Source of the DNA: Alphaproteobacteria bacterium
GTDB taxonomy: Bacteria > Pseudomonadota > Alphaproteobacteria > UBA6615
NCBI GenBank assembly: GCA_028279245.1
Contig: JANQOE010000001.1
Span: forward strand, 1 to 43,640
Length of the DNA stretch: 43,640 nt
Direction of reading: 5' to 3'
Below, piece by piece: positions 24,290-33,045 of the stretch. Below the pieces are notes generated by a model. That model had not been told where the DNA came from. It saw nothing but the letters and a program-made list of their open reading frames with translations, and searched no databases. The position numbers and the translations under genes were made by a program. Numbering within the stretch: position 1 is the first letter of the stretch; the number at the start of each line of letters is the position of its first letter.

Positions 24290-24745
24290 CTATCCGTTCA
24301 GCATTGGATGGACCAAGCGGTCGCCGGGCCGAATACCGAGGCGCGCCACTGTCCCGGCATTCAATTCCAGCACCGCCTTGGCCGGCACCCGGGACGAGAT
24401 TGTCTTTTCTGACAAGGGGATTGTCCGTTCCACCACATGAGTCACCCGGCCGTCCGGCCCGGCAAACACCATGTCGAGCGGGATGAGCGTGTTCCGCATC
24501 CACATGGTCAACAGCCTCGGGCGCGGATGGACGAACAGCATTCCGGCGTCCGCGGCCATCTCCTGACGAAACATCAGGCCTTGCGCCTGCTGACCGGAGG
24601 TCAGCGCCAACTCGACGGTGAAGTCATGGCGGCCGTTCGACGTTTCGATCGTCAGCGGTGAGAGCTCGAACGCATGCTGCGACCACGCCGCGGGGCCGAT
24701 CAGCACGCCGATCAAAACCAGCAGCGCCCGCGCCGACTCGTTCAT
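24290..24745 (-). CDS. DUF192 family periplasmic protein
   Basis: 151 residues with a signal peptide (ALLVLIGVLIGPAAWSQ). The DUF192 core is plain: VELALTSGQQAQGLMFRQEM, DAGMLFVHPRP, MWMRNTLIPLDMVFAGPDGR and the ending RLGIRPGDRLVHP. The family is a small beta-rich exported domain of unknown role. The ATG (complement 24743-24745) overlaps the stop of the deacetylase gene (24742-24744), so the two are coupled. Confidence 0.9.
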   Translation of the reverse strand: MNESARALLVLIGVLIGPAAWSQHAFELSPLTIETSNGRHDFTVELALTSGQQAQGLMFRQEMAADAGMLFVHPRPRLLTMWMRNTLIPLDMVFAGPDGRVTHVVERTIPLSEKTISSRVPAKAVLELNAGTVARLGIRPGDRLVHPMLNG

Positions 24746-25908
24746 CGATCCGCCATCGCCACCGCAGCAATCTCCCTGATCTCCCCTCGGATCGGTTGCG
24801 CCTCAACCGGATCCGCGAGCGTATTGAACCAATGTGCTGGCGGATTACGGCCGGCCGAACGCCGCCAGGATAATCCTTCTAACACGGCCCGCGCCGCCCC
24901 CGGCAGCTCGCTCGGCATATCGTGATCGTTCAGCAGGCCCCAGACCCCAGCCCAACAGCGCCCAACGGTCCAGGGGTTGTAACCCCCACCGCCAAGGACG
25001 AGTAGCCGATCCGCCTCCCGGCGCATCAGCCGCACCGCGCGCCACAGCCCGTTATTGCTCAGTGCCAATCGGCTCAGCGGATCTGCGGCCAAACCGTCCG
25101 ACCCGCACTGCACGACCACCATCTCAGGTGCGGACGCCGTGAGGCAGGGCAACACCACCTCGTCCAGCAACAGCGCCAACTCATCGTCGTGAAAACCAGG
25201 CGGCACCGGTAGATTGCAAATCGACCGACCCTGCGCGTCCAATGCCCCCGACCGCGGCCAGCGGCCCGTCTCATGAATGGACAATGTGAAGACCCGGTCG
25301 TCGTCAACAAACGCGTCCTCGACGCCGTCGCCGTGATGCGCGTCGAAATCGGCATAGAAGACCCGCGTCACGCCACCGTCCAGCAGCCGGAGAATACCCA
25401 GGACCGGATCGTTGAAGTAGCAGAAGCCAGACGCCCGGTCCGGCCGCCCGTGATGCGTCCCGCCGGCCGGACTATGCACGATCCGCGGCCCGCCGGGGTC
25501 CAACAACAGCTCTGCCGCCTTGATCGACGCACCCGCCGCCGTTGCCGGCCGCCGGAACATCTCCCGAAAGAACGGATTGCCCAGTTCCCCCAGCCCGAAC
25601 CGCTTGCGGACATCATCTGGCAGCGCCTGTTCCCGCTCTCCCGCTTGCACAGCCGCGATGTAGTCCGGCGCGTGGAACCGCGCGAGTTGCGCGGGCGTTG
25701 CCACTGGGCTCTCCAGGTAACGGTCGTCCGGCAGCCAGCCAAGGGCCCGGCTAAGATCCATGACGGTCGAAACCCGCGGGATCGCCAGCGGATGTTTCGC
25801 CCCATAGGAGGACACGCGATAGATCTCGCCGCCAATGAATAAGGTCCGCCCGACTGCGGCACCTAGAGAGTTTGGCGCGGTCGACCTATCGGCGCGGAGG
25901 GCATCCAT
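24742..25908 (-). CDS. Histone deacetylase family protein (AcuC/HDAC-like)
   Basis: About 388 residues from ATG at complement 25906-25908; a TTG 12 codons upstream is an alternative. Zn-dependent deacetylase motifs in order: HPLAIPRVS, GGTHHGRPDRASGFCYFND (His-His charge relay), YADFDAHHGDGVEDAF (Asp and His Zn ligands), LSIHETGRWP, VVQCGSDGLAADPLSRL (Asp ligand) and GGGGYNPWT before the catalytic Tyr. Bacterial members include AcuC and acetylpolyamine amidohydrolases. Probably cytoplasmic, removing acetyl groups from proteins or small amines. It is divergent from the MFS gene with only 14 bp between the proposed starts. Confidence 0.9.
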   Translation of the reverse strand: MDALRADRSTAPNSLGAAVGRTLFIGGEIYRVSSYGAKHPLAIPRVSTVMDLSRALGWLPDDRYLESPVATPAQLARFHAPDYIAAVQAGEREQALPDDVRKRFGLGELGNPFFREMFRRPATAAGASIKAAELLLDPGGPRIVHSPAGGTHHGRPDRASGFCYFNDPVLGILRLLDGGVTRVFYADFDAHHGDGVEDAFVDDDRVFTLSIHETGRWPRSGALDAQGRSICNLPVPPGFHDDELALLLDEVVLPCLTASAPEMVVVQCGSDGLAADPLSRLALSNNGLWRAVRLMRREADRLLVLGGGGYNPWTVGRCWAGVWGLLNDHDMPSELPGAARAVLEGLSWRRSAGRNPPAHWFNTLADPVEAQPIRGEIREIAAVAMADR

Positions 25909-25922
25909 GCTAGCCGAGATTG

Positions 25923-27074
25923 ATGCATCCGGCGGCGATGACAAGGTCCCATGCGGCCACGCTCTCCTGCGCCGGTCTCGCCACCCTGGCCGGGGCCATC
26001 GGTGTCGGGCGTTTTGTCTACACGCCGATCCTGCCGGCGATGGTCGAGGATCTGGGCCTCACCGCCGGCGCCGCCGGTTTCATCGCCTCCGCCAACTATG
26101 CCGGATACCTCGCCGGCGCCCTCGGCGCCGCACGTCCGCAACTGCCGGGCCACCGCCATGCTTGGCTAGCCGCCGCACTCCTGGTCAGCGCCATCACCAC
26201 AGGTGCCAGCGGTCTGCTGTCGGATGTGCCGTCCCTCGCCGTCATCCGCTTCCTCGGCGGCGCCGCCAGCGCCTTTGCATTGATCTTCGCGTCGGCAATG
26301 GTGCTGGACCGCCTTGCGGCGGGCGGCCGCCCGGCCTTCAGCGCCCTGCATTTCGCCGGTGTCGGTGTCGGCATCGCCGCTTCGGCGATCCTGGTCAGCG
26401 TACTTGCCGCAAATCAGATCGGCTGGCGGGGCCAATGGTTTGCCAGCGGCGCCCTGGCGGTCGTCGCGCTGATCGTCGCGGCGCCCTTGCTCAGACCAAA
26501 CGCGACCACGGTGCCGACCAGATCGTCGAGCGGCGACAGTCACCGCCTCGTCGACATTGTCCTGGCCTACGGACTGTTCGGTTTCGGCTATGTCATCACC
26601 GCGACATTCCTCGTCGCCATTGTCCGCAACGAAGCCGCCGCGGTCGAACCGGTGATCTGGGCCATTGTCGGACTCACCGCCGCACCGTCTGTCGCCATCT
26701 GGGCCTGGCTCGGCCGCCACATCGGCAACGTGCAAGCCTTCGCCCTCGCCTGCGTCTGCGAAGCCATCGGCGTCGCATTCAGCGTCCTCTGGCTATCGGC
26801 CTCGGGTATCGCCCTTGCCGCCGCGCTATTGGGCGGCACCTTCATGGGCATCACCGCCCTCGGTCTGATCGTCGCCCGAGAACGGGCCGCCGGTGATCCC
26901 CGCCGGGTGCTCGCGGCCATGACCGCGGCCTTTGGCGTCGGTCAGATCATCGGCCCCCTGTTCGCCGGCGTCTTACGAGACGCCCTCGGCAGCTTCACCG
27001 CGCCCTCACTCGTCGCCGCGGCCGCTCTCGTGCTCGCCGCGGCTCTAGCGGTTCGACCCAGCCACGACAGCTAG
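25923..27074 (+). CDS. YbfB/YjiJ family MFS transporter
   Basis: 383 residues from ATG 25923; TTG 25920 and ATG 25938 are alternatives. Twelve hydrophobic segments. The N-terminal GVGRFVYTPILPAMVEDLGLT is the hallmark of the YbfB/YjiJ subgroup (G-x-G-R-F-x-Y-T-P-I-L-P). Later FGFGYVITATFLVAIVRNE and AAFGVGQIIGPLFAGVL are typical. These are predicted inner-membrane secondary transporters of unknown substrate. Divergent from the HDAC gene. Confidence 0.9.
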   Translation: MHPAAMTRSHAATLSCAGLATLAGAIGVGRFVYTPILPAMVEDLGLTAGAAGFIASANYAGYLAGALGAARPQLPGHRHAWLAAALLVSAITTGASGLLSDVPSLAVIRFLGGAASAFALIFASAMVLDRLAAGGRPAFSALHFAGVGVGIAASAILVSVLAANQIGWRGQWFASGALAVVALIVAAPLLRPNATTVPTRSSSGDSHRLVDIVLAYGLFGFGYVITATFLVAIVRNEAAAVEPVIWAIVGLTAAPSVAIWAWLGRHIGNVQAFALACVCEAIGVAFSVLWLSASGIALAAALLGGTFMGITALGLIVARERAAGDPRRVLAAMTAAFGVGQIIGPLFAGVLRDALGSFTAPSLVAAAALVLAAALAVRPSHDS

Positions 27075-27349
27075 GCCCGAGCAGTTGCGTACCGCGCCGC
27101 GGCCCGGGCCTTGGCTTTCGCCGCCTCCACCTCCCGGTTGCGCGGCGGAGCGGTTGTTTCCAACGCGTCGATAAGCCGCCGCGCCGCCGTCGCGACCTCC
27201 ACCACCGCCGCATCGAAGGCCGCCTCGTTCGCCTTGGACGGTTTGGTGAAACCACTGAGTTTCCGCACAAATTGTAGCGCAGATGCCTGAATCTCATCGT
27301 CCGTCGCTGGCGGTTCGAAATTGAACAAGGTTCTGATGTTTCGGCACAT
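27071..27349 (-). CDS. DUF2277 domain protein
   Basis: 92 residues from ATG at complement 27347-27349, with AGGAAG upstream. MCRNIRTLFNFEPPATDDEI and SALQFVRKLSGFTKPSKANE are the DUF2277 signature; the family is small, helical, cytoplasmic and of unknown function. The tail is Ala/Arg rich. Its TAG overlaps the convergent MFS stop. Confidence 0.9.
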   Translation of the reverse strand: MCRNIRTLFNFEPPATDDEIQASALQFVRKLSGFTKPSKANEAAFDAAVVEVATAARRLIDALETTAPPRNREVEAAKAKARAAARYATARA

Positions 27350-27420
27350 GGCAGTCTTCCTCGGTTCCTCCACGACTATAGCACCGCCGCCCCAACCTGT
27401 GCCGCACGGCAGCGGCAGCA

Positions 27421-27426
27421 TATAAT
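27421..27426 (+). promoter_or_regulatory. -10 element of the hydroxyacid oxidase gene
   Basis: A perfect TATAAT sits 34 bp before the ATG at 27460; a start point near 27433 would leave a leader of about 27 nt. The position 17 nt upstream (GTGCCG, 27398-27403) is a poor -35, so an activator may be needed. This placement supports ATG 27460 over the upstream GTG 27433. Confidence 0.5.
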
Positions 27427-27459
27427 CGTCAGGTGCACCCAGATTTCCGGGAACTGCTC

Positions 27460-28650
27460 ATGACGCTCGACCACCTCGCCTCCATCGACGACCTGCGCCG
27501 CCAGGCCCGCCGCCGGCTGCCGCGGTTCGTGTTCGACTTTGTGGACGGCGGCGCAGACAGCGAAACGAACCTGCGACGAAACCGCGAGGCCTTCGACGCC
27601 ATCGAGCTATTGCCCCGCTACCTAACCGACATCAGCGACACCTCGACCGAAGTCTCCCTGTTCGGCAAGCAATACGCGGCGCCTTTCGGCATCTCCGCCA
27701 TGGGTCTGCTCAACATCCTCTGCCCCGATGCGGATCTCATCTGTGCCCGGCTGGCCGCGGCCCGGCGCATACCGCATATGCTCAGCACCGCCGCCTCGAC
27801 CTCCATTGAGGACGTGGCGGAAGCGGCCGCGGGCTACGCCTGGTTCCAACTGTATGTGACCAATCAGCCTTCGCTGCGCGAGCAACTCATCGCCCGCACC
27901 GAAGCCGCCGGGATCGACGTCTTGGTCGTCACCGTCGACGTCCCGACCCCCAGCAAGCGCGATCGCGATGTCCGTAACCAACTGCAGTTTCCGCCACGCA
28001 TCACCCCGGGCTTCATCGCCGAGTTGGTCCGACACCCGAGCTGGACCCTGGGGCTTGCCCGCACCGGTCCGCCAAACCTGGTCAACCTCGCCGACCCCGA
28101 CGGCAACCGGCCGCAGCCTTTGTCGATGCGCCAGGGTCGAATGGCCAACCGGGCCTACACTTGGGACGATCTGAAGCGCCTACGCGACCGTTGGAAGGGC
28201 CGCATGCTGCTCAAGGGCATCTTGCATCCCGAGGACGCGTCGCTCGCTTTGAATGCCGGTTGCGACGGCCTGATTGTCTCCAGCCACGGCGGCCGCCAGG
28301 CTGATGCCGCCCCCGCCGCCATTGACGCACTGCCGCCTATTGCCCGCACCGTCGCCGGCCGCATCCCGCTCTTGCTCGACAGTGGCGTGCGTCGCGGCGC
28401 CGACATTGTACGCGCCAAGGCCCTCGGCGCGGAGATGGTAATGTGTGGCCGCGCCTTTGCCTTCGGTCTCGGCGCCGCCGGCAAGGCCGGCTGCAACCGC
28501 GCCTTCGAGGTCTTGTCGCTGGAGGTCGACAAGGTGCTGGAACAATTCGGCCGGCCCAACTTCGCAGACATCGATGAAACCATCTTGGCGACGCCGCCGG
28601 CGCCGCAGCGCGCCGGCAATATCAGCGTCGTAAGCTCCAAAACGGCATGA
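27460..28650 (+). CDS. FMN-dependent alpha-hydroxy acid oxidase/dehydrogenase
   Basis: 396 residues from ATG 27460 (MTLDHLASIDDLRRQARRRL). TIM-barrel LldD/glycolate oxidase family: FDFVDGGADSETNLRRN, PFGISAMGLLNILCPDADL, STAASTSIEDVAEA, WFQLYV, LLKGILHPEDA with the FMN-binding Lys, SSHGGRQ with the catalytic His-Arg, and LLDSGVRRGADIVRAKALGA for FMN phosphate. Oxidises an L-2-hydroxy acid such as lactate or mandelate to the oxo acid. The cupin gene follows 13 bp later and is probably co-transcribed. Confidence 0.92.
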   Translation: MTLDHLASIDDLRRQARRRLPRFVFDFVDGGADSETNLRRNREAFDAIELLPRYLTDISDTSTEVSLFGKQYAAPFGISAMGLLNILCPDADLICARLAAARRIPHMLSTAASTSIEDVAEAAAGYAWFQLYVTNQPSLREQLIARTEAAGIDVLVVTVDVPTPSKRDRDVRNQLQFPPRITPGFIAELVRHPSWTLGLARTGPPNLVNLADPDGNRPQPLSMRQGRMANRAYTWDDLKRLRDRWKGRMLLKGILHPEDASLALNAGCDGLIVSSHGGRQADAAPAAIDALPPIARTVAGRIPLLLDSGVRRGADIVRAKALGAEMVMCGRAFAFGLGAAGKAGCNRAFEVLSLEVDKVLEQFGRPNFADIDETILATPPAPQRAGNISVVSSKTA

Positions 28651-28663
28651 TAAGAACGGCGAG

Positions 28664-29056
28664 ATGAAACCAACAGCCGCCAACATCGTCGACGCCATCG
28701 CCCCACTGGAACCATTTCGCAACCGGCGACCCGACACTCCCGAAACCGATCTGGACGGTACCTTCGCGACCCTGGCAGCGACCGAAAAGGTCGGGCTCTT
28801 CGCTGGCAGCTTTGACGGCGAAAGCGCTTGGGAGCGTCACCGCAATGGCGATGAGCTAGTGCATGTGCTGAAAGGCGAGACCCGCCTCACCATCATCACC
28901 GACGAAGGCCCGACGGAGCTGAATATGACCGCCGGCGTGGTCGCTATGGTGCCCCAGGGCTGTTGGCACAAATTCTACGCGCCGACTGGCGTGACCGTCA
29001 TGACCATGACACCGGGACCGACCGATCATGATGCTGGCGACATCCCATCGGACTAG
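28664..29056 (+). CDS. Cupin domain protein
   Basis: 130 residues. Single cupin: ERHRNGDELVHVLKGETRLT (motif 1, with His and Glu ligands), then GVVAMVPQGCWHKFYAPTGV (motif 2, His). A small metal-binding beta-barrel likely acting as an isomerase, dioxygenase or sensor for the hydroxyacid pathway upstream. Its TAG (29054-29056) shares CTAG with the convergent MAPEG stop. Confidence 0.85.
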   Translation: MKPTAANIVDAIAPLEPFRNRRPDTPETDLDGTFATLAATEKVGLFAGSFDGESAWERHRNGDELVHVLKGETRLTIITDEGPTELNMTAGVVAMVPQGCWHKFYAPTGVTVMTMTPGPTDHDAGDIPSD

Positions 29057-29439
29057 CCGGCGAAGAACAGCCGCAGACACGTCAGGCTCGAGATGCCAAG
29101 CATACTTAGGGTTAGCACCATGCCGCCGGTCCGCCCGATCGCATTGCCGTCGGTGAAAGACAGCGCCCACCCATGCATTACGCGCCCGGCAACCAACAAC
29201 GCGCCGAGGCCATGCAGAAACGGCGCAGACAGGCCATTGAACTCTAGCACCATCAAGGCGATCAGGCCCAGCGGACCATATTCCGCAAGATTGCCCTGAG
29301 CCCTGATCCGTCGCTCCAACATGGCGCTGTCACCCGCCCCAAGGCTCTGGCCCTCGCTACGCCGCGCCCGGATCACCCGCATCGACAAGACCATCATCAG
29401 CAAACCGATGAGGCCCACGTAAAGCAGGGTCACGGGCAT
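29053..29439 (-). CDS. MAPEG family membrane protein
   Basis: 128 residues from ATG at complement 29437-29439, with GAGGTG 5 nt upstream. Four hydrophobic helices; the signature ERRIRAQGNLAEYGPLGLIALMVLEFNG contains the conserved E-R-x-x-R-A-x-x-N-x-x-E-Y-x-P of membrane-associated proteins in eicosanoid and glutathione metabolism (MAPEG). Bacterial members may conjugate glutathione to lipophilic compounds. Confidence 0.9.
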   Translation of the reverse strand: MPVTLLYVGLIGLLMMVLSMRVIRARRSEGQSLGAGDSAMLERRIRAQGNLAEYGPLGLIALMVLEFNGLSAPFLHGLGALLVAGRVMHGWALSFTDGNAIGRTGGMVLTLSMLGISSLTCLRLFFAG

Positions 29440-29511
29440 AAGCACCTCAAGACATTGAACTAATCAGTAGGGGTACGGCAGGGCCGGCCTGCCGGATCAA
29501 CCGACGCTGGT

Positions 29512-30003
29512 CTAGATGGCCCGCCCGCCCGGGCGCGGCGGCGCCACGCTCGTCGTCATCCAGGCGCCCTCGGTCGGTCCTTCCAGCACCAAACCGACCG
29601 CCCATAAGTATTCGAACACTGTGCCGTCGGTCGTTTCGACAGTCACCTTGAAGGCCACCTCTTGCGGGGTCGCCGCCAACTCCTCGATCTCATGGGTGAC
29701 ATGGTCAATCAGCGGCCGATAGGCTTGGCCTTTGATCATCTGGGCGAAGCGCGGCAGCGGCCCGGTCAAGCGCTTGTTGTTCGGATGGGCCAGTTCCCAG
29801 GTCTGCCGAATGCCGGCGTCCGGGGTCGGCACGTGGTTGTCCCGTAAGGCTTCCAGTTGGATGCGAACCACATCCTCGGGCGCCCGAGCCGGATCCGGCC
29901 CCAACAGATCGGCCGCCGCCACCGGCGCCGACAGGCCGAGGGTCACAACCAACACCCCAGCGGAGCGGGCAAGCAACCTTCGACAAACCTTGCTGACGAG
30001 CAT
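29512..30003 (-). CDS. DUF4864 family secreted protein
   Basis: 163 residues from ATG at complement 30001-30003. Signal peptide SAGVLVVTLGLSAPVAAA, then APEDVVRIQLEALRDNHVPTPDAGIRQTWELAHPNNKRLTGPLPRF, the DUF4864 pattern, and a beta-rich end (EVAFKVTVETTDGTVFEYLW). Function unknown; an NTF2-like fold is typical of such domains. The same frame is open upstream over the hypothetical gene at 30136, but without coding character. Confidence 0.8.
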   Translation of the reverse strand: MLVSKVCRRLLARSAGVLVVTLGLSAPVAAADLLGPDPARAPEDVVRIQLEALRDNHVPTPDAGIRQTWELAHPNNKRLTGPLPRFAQMIKGQAYRPLIDHVTHEIEELAATPQEVAFKVTVETTDGTVFEYLWAVGLVLEGPTEGAWMTTSVAPPRPGGRAI

Positions 30004-30135
30004 CCCCGAGTAGTACCACACCGAGCATAATCCTGGCGACCCTTGCCCCGCCGGGGCGCAGATCGCCGATCCCACCAACTCGAACCGCCGCGGGTGGCCA
30101 TGCACGTTAACCTCAAGGAACTGACCGAGCACGAC

Positions 30136-30399
30136 ATGACAGACGACTGTCCGATCTGTCAGGCCCAGCAATTCGTCACGGTTGCCCTGCTGCCGGCCGC
30201 TGCCGCGTGGGAGCAGAACAGCGATTTGCCGCGATTTTCGATCGCCCTGCACGGCGCCGCCGAATTGCTGGGCGCGATGCTGGAGAACGGGGTCGACCGC
30301 GACGCCCTCGAATCCGTCCTGGGTGGCCTGCTCGACGAGATCGAACAGCGCATCGCCGAGGATCGGGCCCTTGGCGGCCCACCCCAGGGCACGGCCTGA
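30136..30399 (+). CDS. Hypothetical small helical protein
   Basis: 87 residues from ATG 30136 (MTDDCPICQAQQF); an earlier ATG at 30100 is possible. No family recognised. It has a CxxC (CPIC), a hydrophobic middle (LHGAAELLGAMLENGVDRDA) and a charged C-terminus (GLLDEIEQRIAEDRALGG). High third-position GC suggests it is coding. The 113 bp from 30400 to recQ show no clear signal. Confidence 0.5.
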   Translation: MTDDCPICQAQQFVTVALLPAAAAWEQNSDLPRFSIALHGAAELLGAMLENGVDRDALESVLGGLLDEIEQRIAEDRALGGPPQGTA

Positions 30400-30512
30400 C
30401 CGAGCCGGGCAGAAGCGTCCACGAATAGGGATCACCCCACCGACACTGCCAGGTTGCCGCCGCCCGATTCCGTCGGCTAGCGGAGCGCCACAGCAACAAC
30501 ACGGCACACTCC

Positions 30513-32357
30513 ATGATGGCTGCATCCGCCGGATCACCGGACGGACAATCCGCAAGCGTGACCTCGACCCTCTCAGAGGTGTTCGGCTTCGACGCGCTGC
30601 GCCCGGGCCAGTCCACGGCCATCGAAGCGATCCTCGCCGGCCGCAACGTCCTGGCGGTCATGCCGACCGGCGCCGGCAAGTCCCTCTGCTACCAACTCCC
30701 GGCGCTCATTCTCGGCGGCCTGACGATCGTCGTGTCCCCCCTGGTCGCCCTGATGCGCGATCAGGTGGCGGCGCTGCGTCTCAATGGCATTCCCGCCGCC
30801 ACCATCAACTCCGACCTGCCCCGTCACGAGAATATCGCGACTTGGCGGGCCGCCCAGTCCGGCGAAGTCGCCCTGCTCTACCTGTCGCCGGAACGGTTGA
30901 TGACCGAACCCATGCTCCGCGCCCTGGGGAAGCTCGATGTGCGACTCCTCGCCATCGACGAGGCCCACTGCATATCCCAGTGGGGTCCAGCGTTTCGGCC
31001 CGAATACGCCGCCTTGTCCGCCTTGCGCGACCGCTTTCCCGGCACACCCATCATCGGCCTCACCGCCACCGCCGACCCGTCGACCCGCGACGACATCCGC
31101 GCCAAGGTCTTCGCCGGCGACGCCGTCTCCGTCGTGACCGGTTTCGACAGGCCCAACCTGTCGTTGTCGGTTGAACTCAAGCAACGCTGGAAGCAACAAG
31201 TCTCCGCCTACGTCGCCGAACGCCGTGGGGCCAACGGCATCATCTATTGCTTGTCGCGCCGCAAGACGGAGGAGGTGGCCGCGATGCTCTGCACCCAGGG
31301 CCATGATGCGCTGGCGTTCCACGCCGGCATGGATGCATCCGAAAAGCAACGGGTGCAGAACCGGTTCATGACCGACAGCGGCGTCGTCATCGCCGCCACC
31401 GTCGCCTTCGGCATGGGCATCGACAAACCCGACATCCGCTACGTCCTACACACCGATCTGCCGGCAAGCCCGGAGGCTTACTATCAAGAGATCGGCCGCG
31501 CCGGCCGTGACGGCCAGCCGGCCGAAACCATGCTGCTCTACGGCATGGACGACATTCGCATGCGCCGCGTATTCATCGACCAGGAAGACAGCGAGCCGGA
31601 CCGCAAACAGCGCGAAAACCGGCGGCTCGACGCCCTCATCGCCTACTGCGAGGCGCCCACCTGCCGCCGCCAGATGTTGCTGCGCTACTTTGGCGAAACG
31701 TCGGACCCCTGCGGCAACTGCGACACCTGCCGCGATCCGGTGCAAACCGTCGATGGCCGCATCGAGGCCGGCAAGATCCTGGCGGCGATTCACGGCACCG
31801 GCCAGCGATTTGGCGCCGCCCACATCGTCCAGGTGTTGCGCGGCGCGGGTAATGACAAAACCGCGCGGTATGGCCACGAAAACCTCGATGTCTTCGGCCA
31901 AGGGGCCGACCGCCCTCGCCAGGAATGGCAGGGCATCATCCGCCAAATGGTAGGATCCGGCCTGTTGGAGGTCGACATCACCGGTTACGGCGGCCTCCGC
32001 GTCACCGCCGCGGGCGATGCACTACGGCGCGGTGAAGGCCATTTCCGCTACCGGCCCGATCGGGTCCACCGCAAGTCCGGCAGCACAACCCGCGCTACCG
32101 CGAAGGCCGCGATGGAGGACCTGGACGAAGCCGGCACCAGCCTGCTCGAAGCCCTCAAGGCGCTCCGCCTGCAGCTCGCCCAGGAACGCGGCGTCCCCGC
32201 CTACGTCATCTTCTCCGACCGCACCCTGGTCGACATGGCCGCCAAGCGCCCGTCCACCGCGAACGAGTTCGGCCAGGTCTTCGGCGTCGGTGCCGCAAAA
32301 CTGGCGAAGTTCGCCGGCCTGTTTCTCGACAAGATCACACAGCACGCGGGTAACTAA
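30513..32357 (+). CDS. recQ: ATP-dependent DNA helicase RecQ
   Basis: 614 residues, close to E. coli RecQ (609). Superfamily 2 motifs: FGFDALRPGQ (motif 0), MPTGAGKSLCYQLPAL (I), SPLVALMRDQ (Ia), IDEAHCISQWG (II), GLTATAD (III), FDRPNLSL (IV), AFHAGMD and ATVAFGMGIDKPDIR (V), and QEIGRAGRDG (VI). The Zn-binding Cys cluster is CEAPTCRRQ plus CGNCDTC. An RQC domain and a C-terminal HRDC domain (DEAGTSLLEALKALRLQLAQ to the end) complete it. 3'-5' unwinding in recombination and fork repair. Confidence 0.97.
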   Translation: MMAASAGSPDGQSASVTSTLSEVFGFDALRPGQSTAIEAILAGRNVLAVMPTGAGKSLCYQLPALILGGLTIVVSPLVALMRDQVAALRLNGIPAATINSDLPRHENIATWRAAQSGEVALLYLSPERLMTEPMLRALGKLDVRLLAIDEAHCISQWGPAFRPEYAALSALRDRFPGTPIIGLTATADPSTRDDIRAKVFAGDAVSVVTGFDRPNLSLSVELKQRWKQQVSAYVAERRGANGIIYCLSRRKTEEVAAMLCTQGHDALAFHAGMDASEKQRVQNRFMTDSGVVIAATVAFGMGIDKPDIRYVLHTDLPASPEAYYQEIGRAGRDGQPAETMLLYGMDDIRMRRVFIDQEDSEPDRKQRENRRLDALIAYCEAPTCRRQMLLRYFGETSDPCGNCDTCRDPVQTVDGRIEAGKILAAIHGTGQRFGAAHIVQVLRGAGNDKTARYGHENLDVFGQGADRPRQEWQGIIRQMVGSGLLEVDITGYGGLRVTAAGDALRRGEGHFRYRPDRVHRKSGSTTRATAKAAMEDLDEAGTSLLEALKALRLQLAQERGVPAYVIFSDRTLVDMAAKRPSTANEFGQVFGVGAAKLAKFAGLFLDKITQHAGN

Positions 32358-32953
32358 AGAAGAACCGCCAGGATCACCGACACCACCAACAACCCGGCAA
32401 AGCTCATATTGATAATGCGGTTCTGCCGCGGATCCCGGAATTGACGGGACAGCCCAGCCCCCACATTCAGCCAGATCAAGTTCACGCCAATAACAATGGC
32501 CAACATCACCGCGATCTTGAGCGCCGCGTCGACCACCAGGTTTCCAGCGACGAGCACAAAACCCGAGAACACGGCGGCCATCGCCGCGTAGCCTTTCGGG
32601 TTCACCAGCGACAACAACAAGCCGTGGCGAAACGTCAAACGGCCGCCACGTCCGATACCATCGCCGTCGCGCAATGGCGGCGCAGTGGCGATGCGATAGG
32701 CGAGATACAGCATGTAGGCACCGGCGAGGATCGTCAGAACTGGCGTCGCCCCAGGCACGGTCAGAACCAGTCCGATGACCCCACTGGCCAGTAGCACCAT
32801 GACGACGACCAGGCCGGCCACGATACCCGCCAGATAGACCAAGCCGGCTCGCGGTCCGAACGCCGCCCCAGCCGCAGCAAGACTCAGCGTCGCCGGGCCC
32901 GGACTCCCGGCCAGCGCCAAACCGGCCAAGACAAAACCGGACCAACCATCCAT
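32354..32953 (-). CDS. LysE family exporter
   Basis: 199 residues preceded by AGGGAGG. N-terminal FVLAGLALAGSPGPATLSLA carries the LysE/RhtB signature (GPxxL), then six helices with YMLYLAYRIATAPP and GLLLSLVNPKGYAAMAAVFSGF. Inner-membrane exporter of amino acids or related small molecules. Its stop shares CTAA bases with the recQ stop (convergent). Divergent from the AraC regulator at 33046. Confidence 0.9.
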   Translation of the reverse strand: MDGWSGFVLAGLALAGSPGPATLSLAAAGAAFGPRAGLVYLAGIVAGLVVVMVLLASGVIGLVLTVPGATPVLTILAGAYMLYLAYRIATAPPLRDGDGIGRGGRLTFRHGLLLSLVNPKGYAAMAAVFSGFVLVAGNLVVDAALKIAVMLAIVIGVNLIWLNVGAGLSRQFRDPRQNRIINMSFAGLLVVSVILAVLL

Positions 32954-33045
32954 TGCGGACCTCCCTGGACCAATCCGAGTTCCTCGCCGATAGTCCTCCC
33001 AATACTTCCGCCAACCGCCAGCCGCAGTCTTGAACGATCGTGCAG

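Noticed and set aside
30003..30555. DUF4864 gene extended to a 347-codon frame
   Set aside because: The extra N-terminus has poor composition, no homology I recognise and would precede the obvious signal peptide at 30003.
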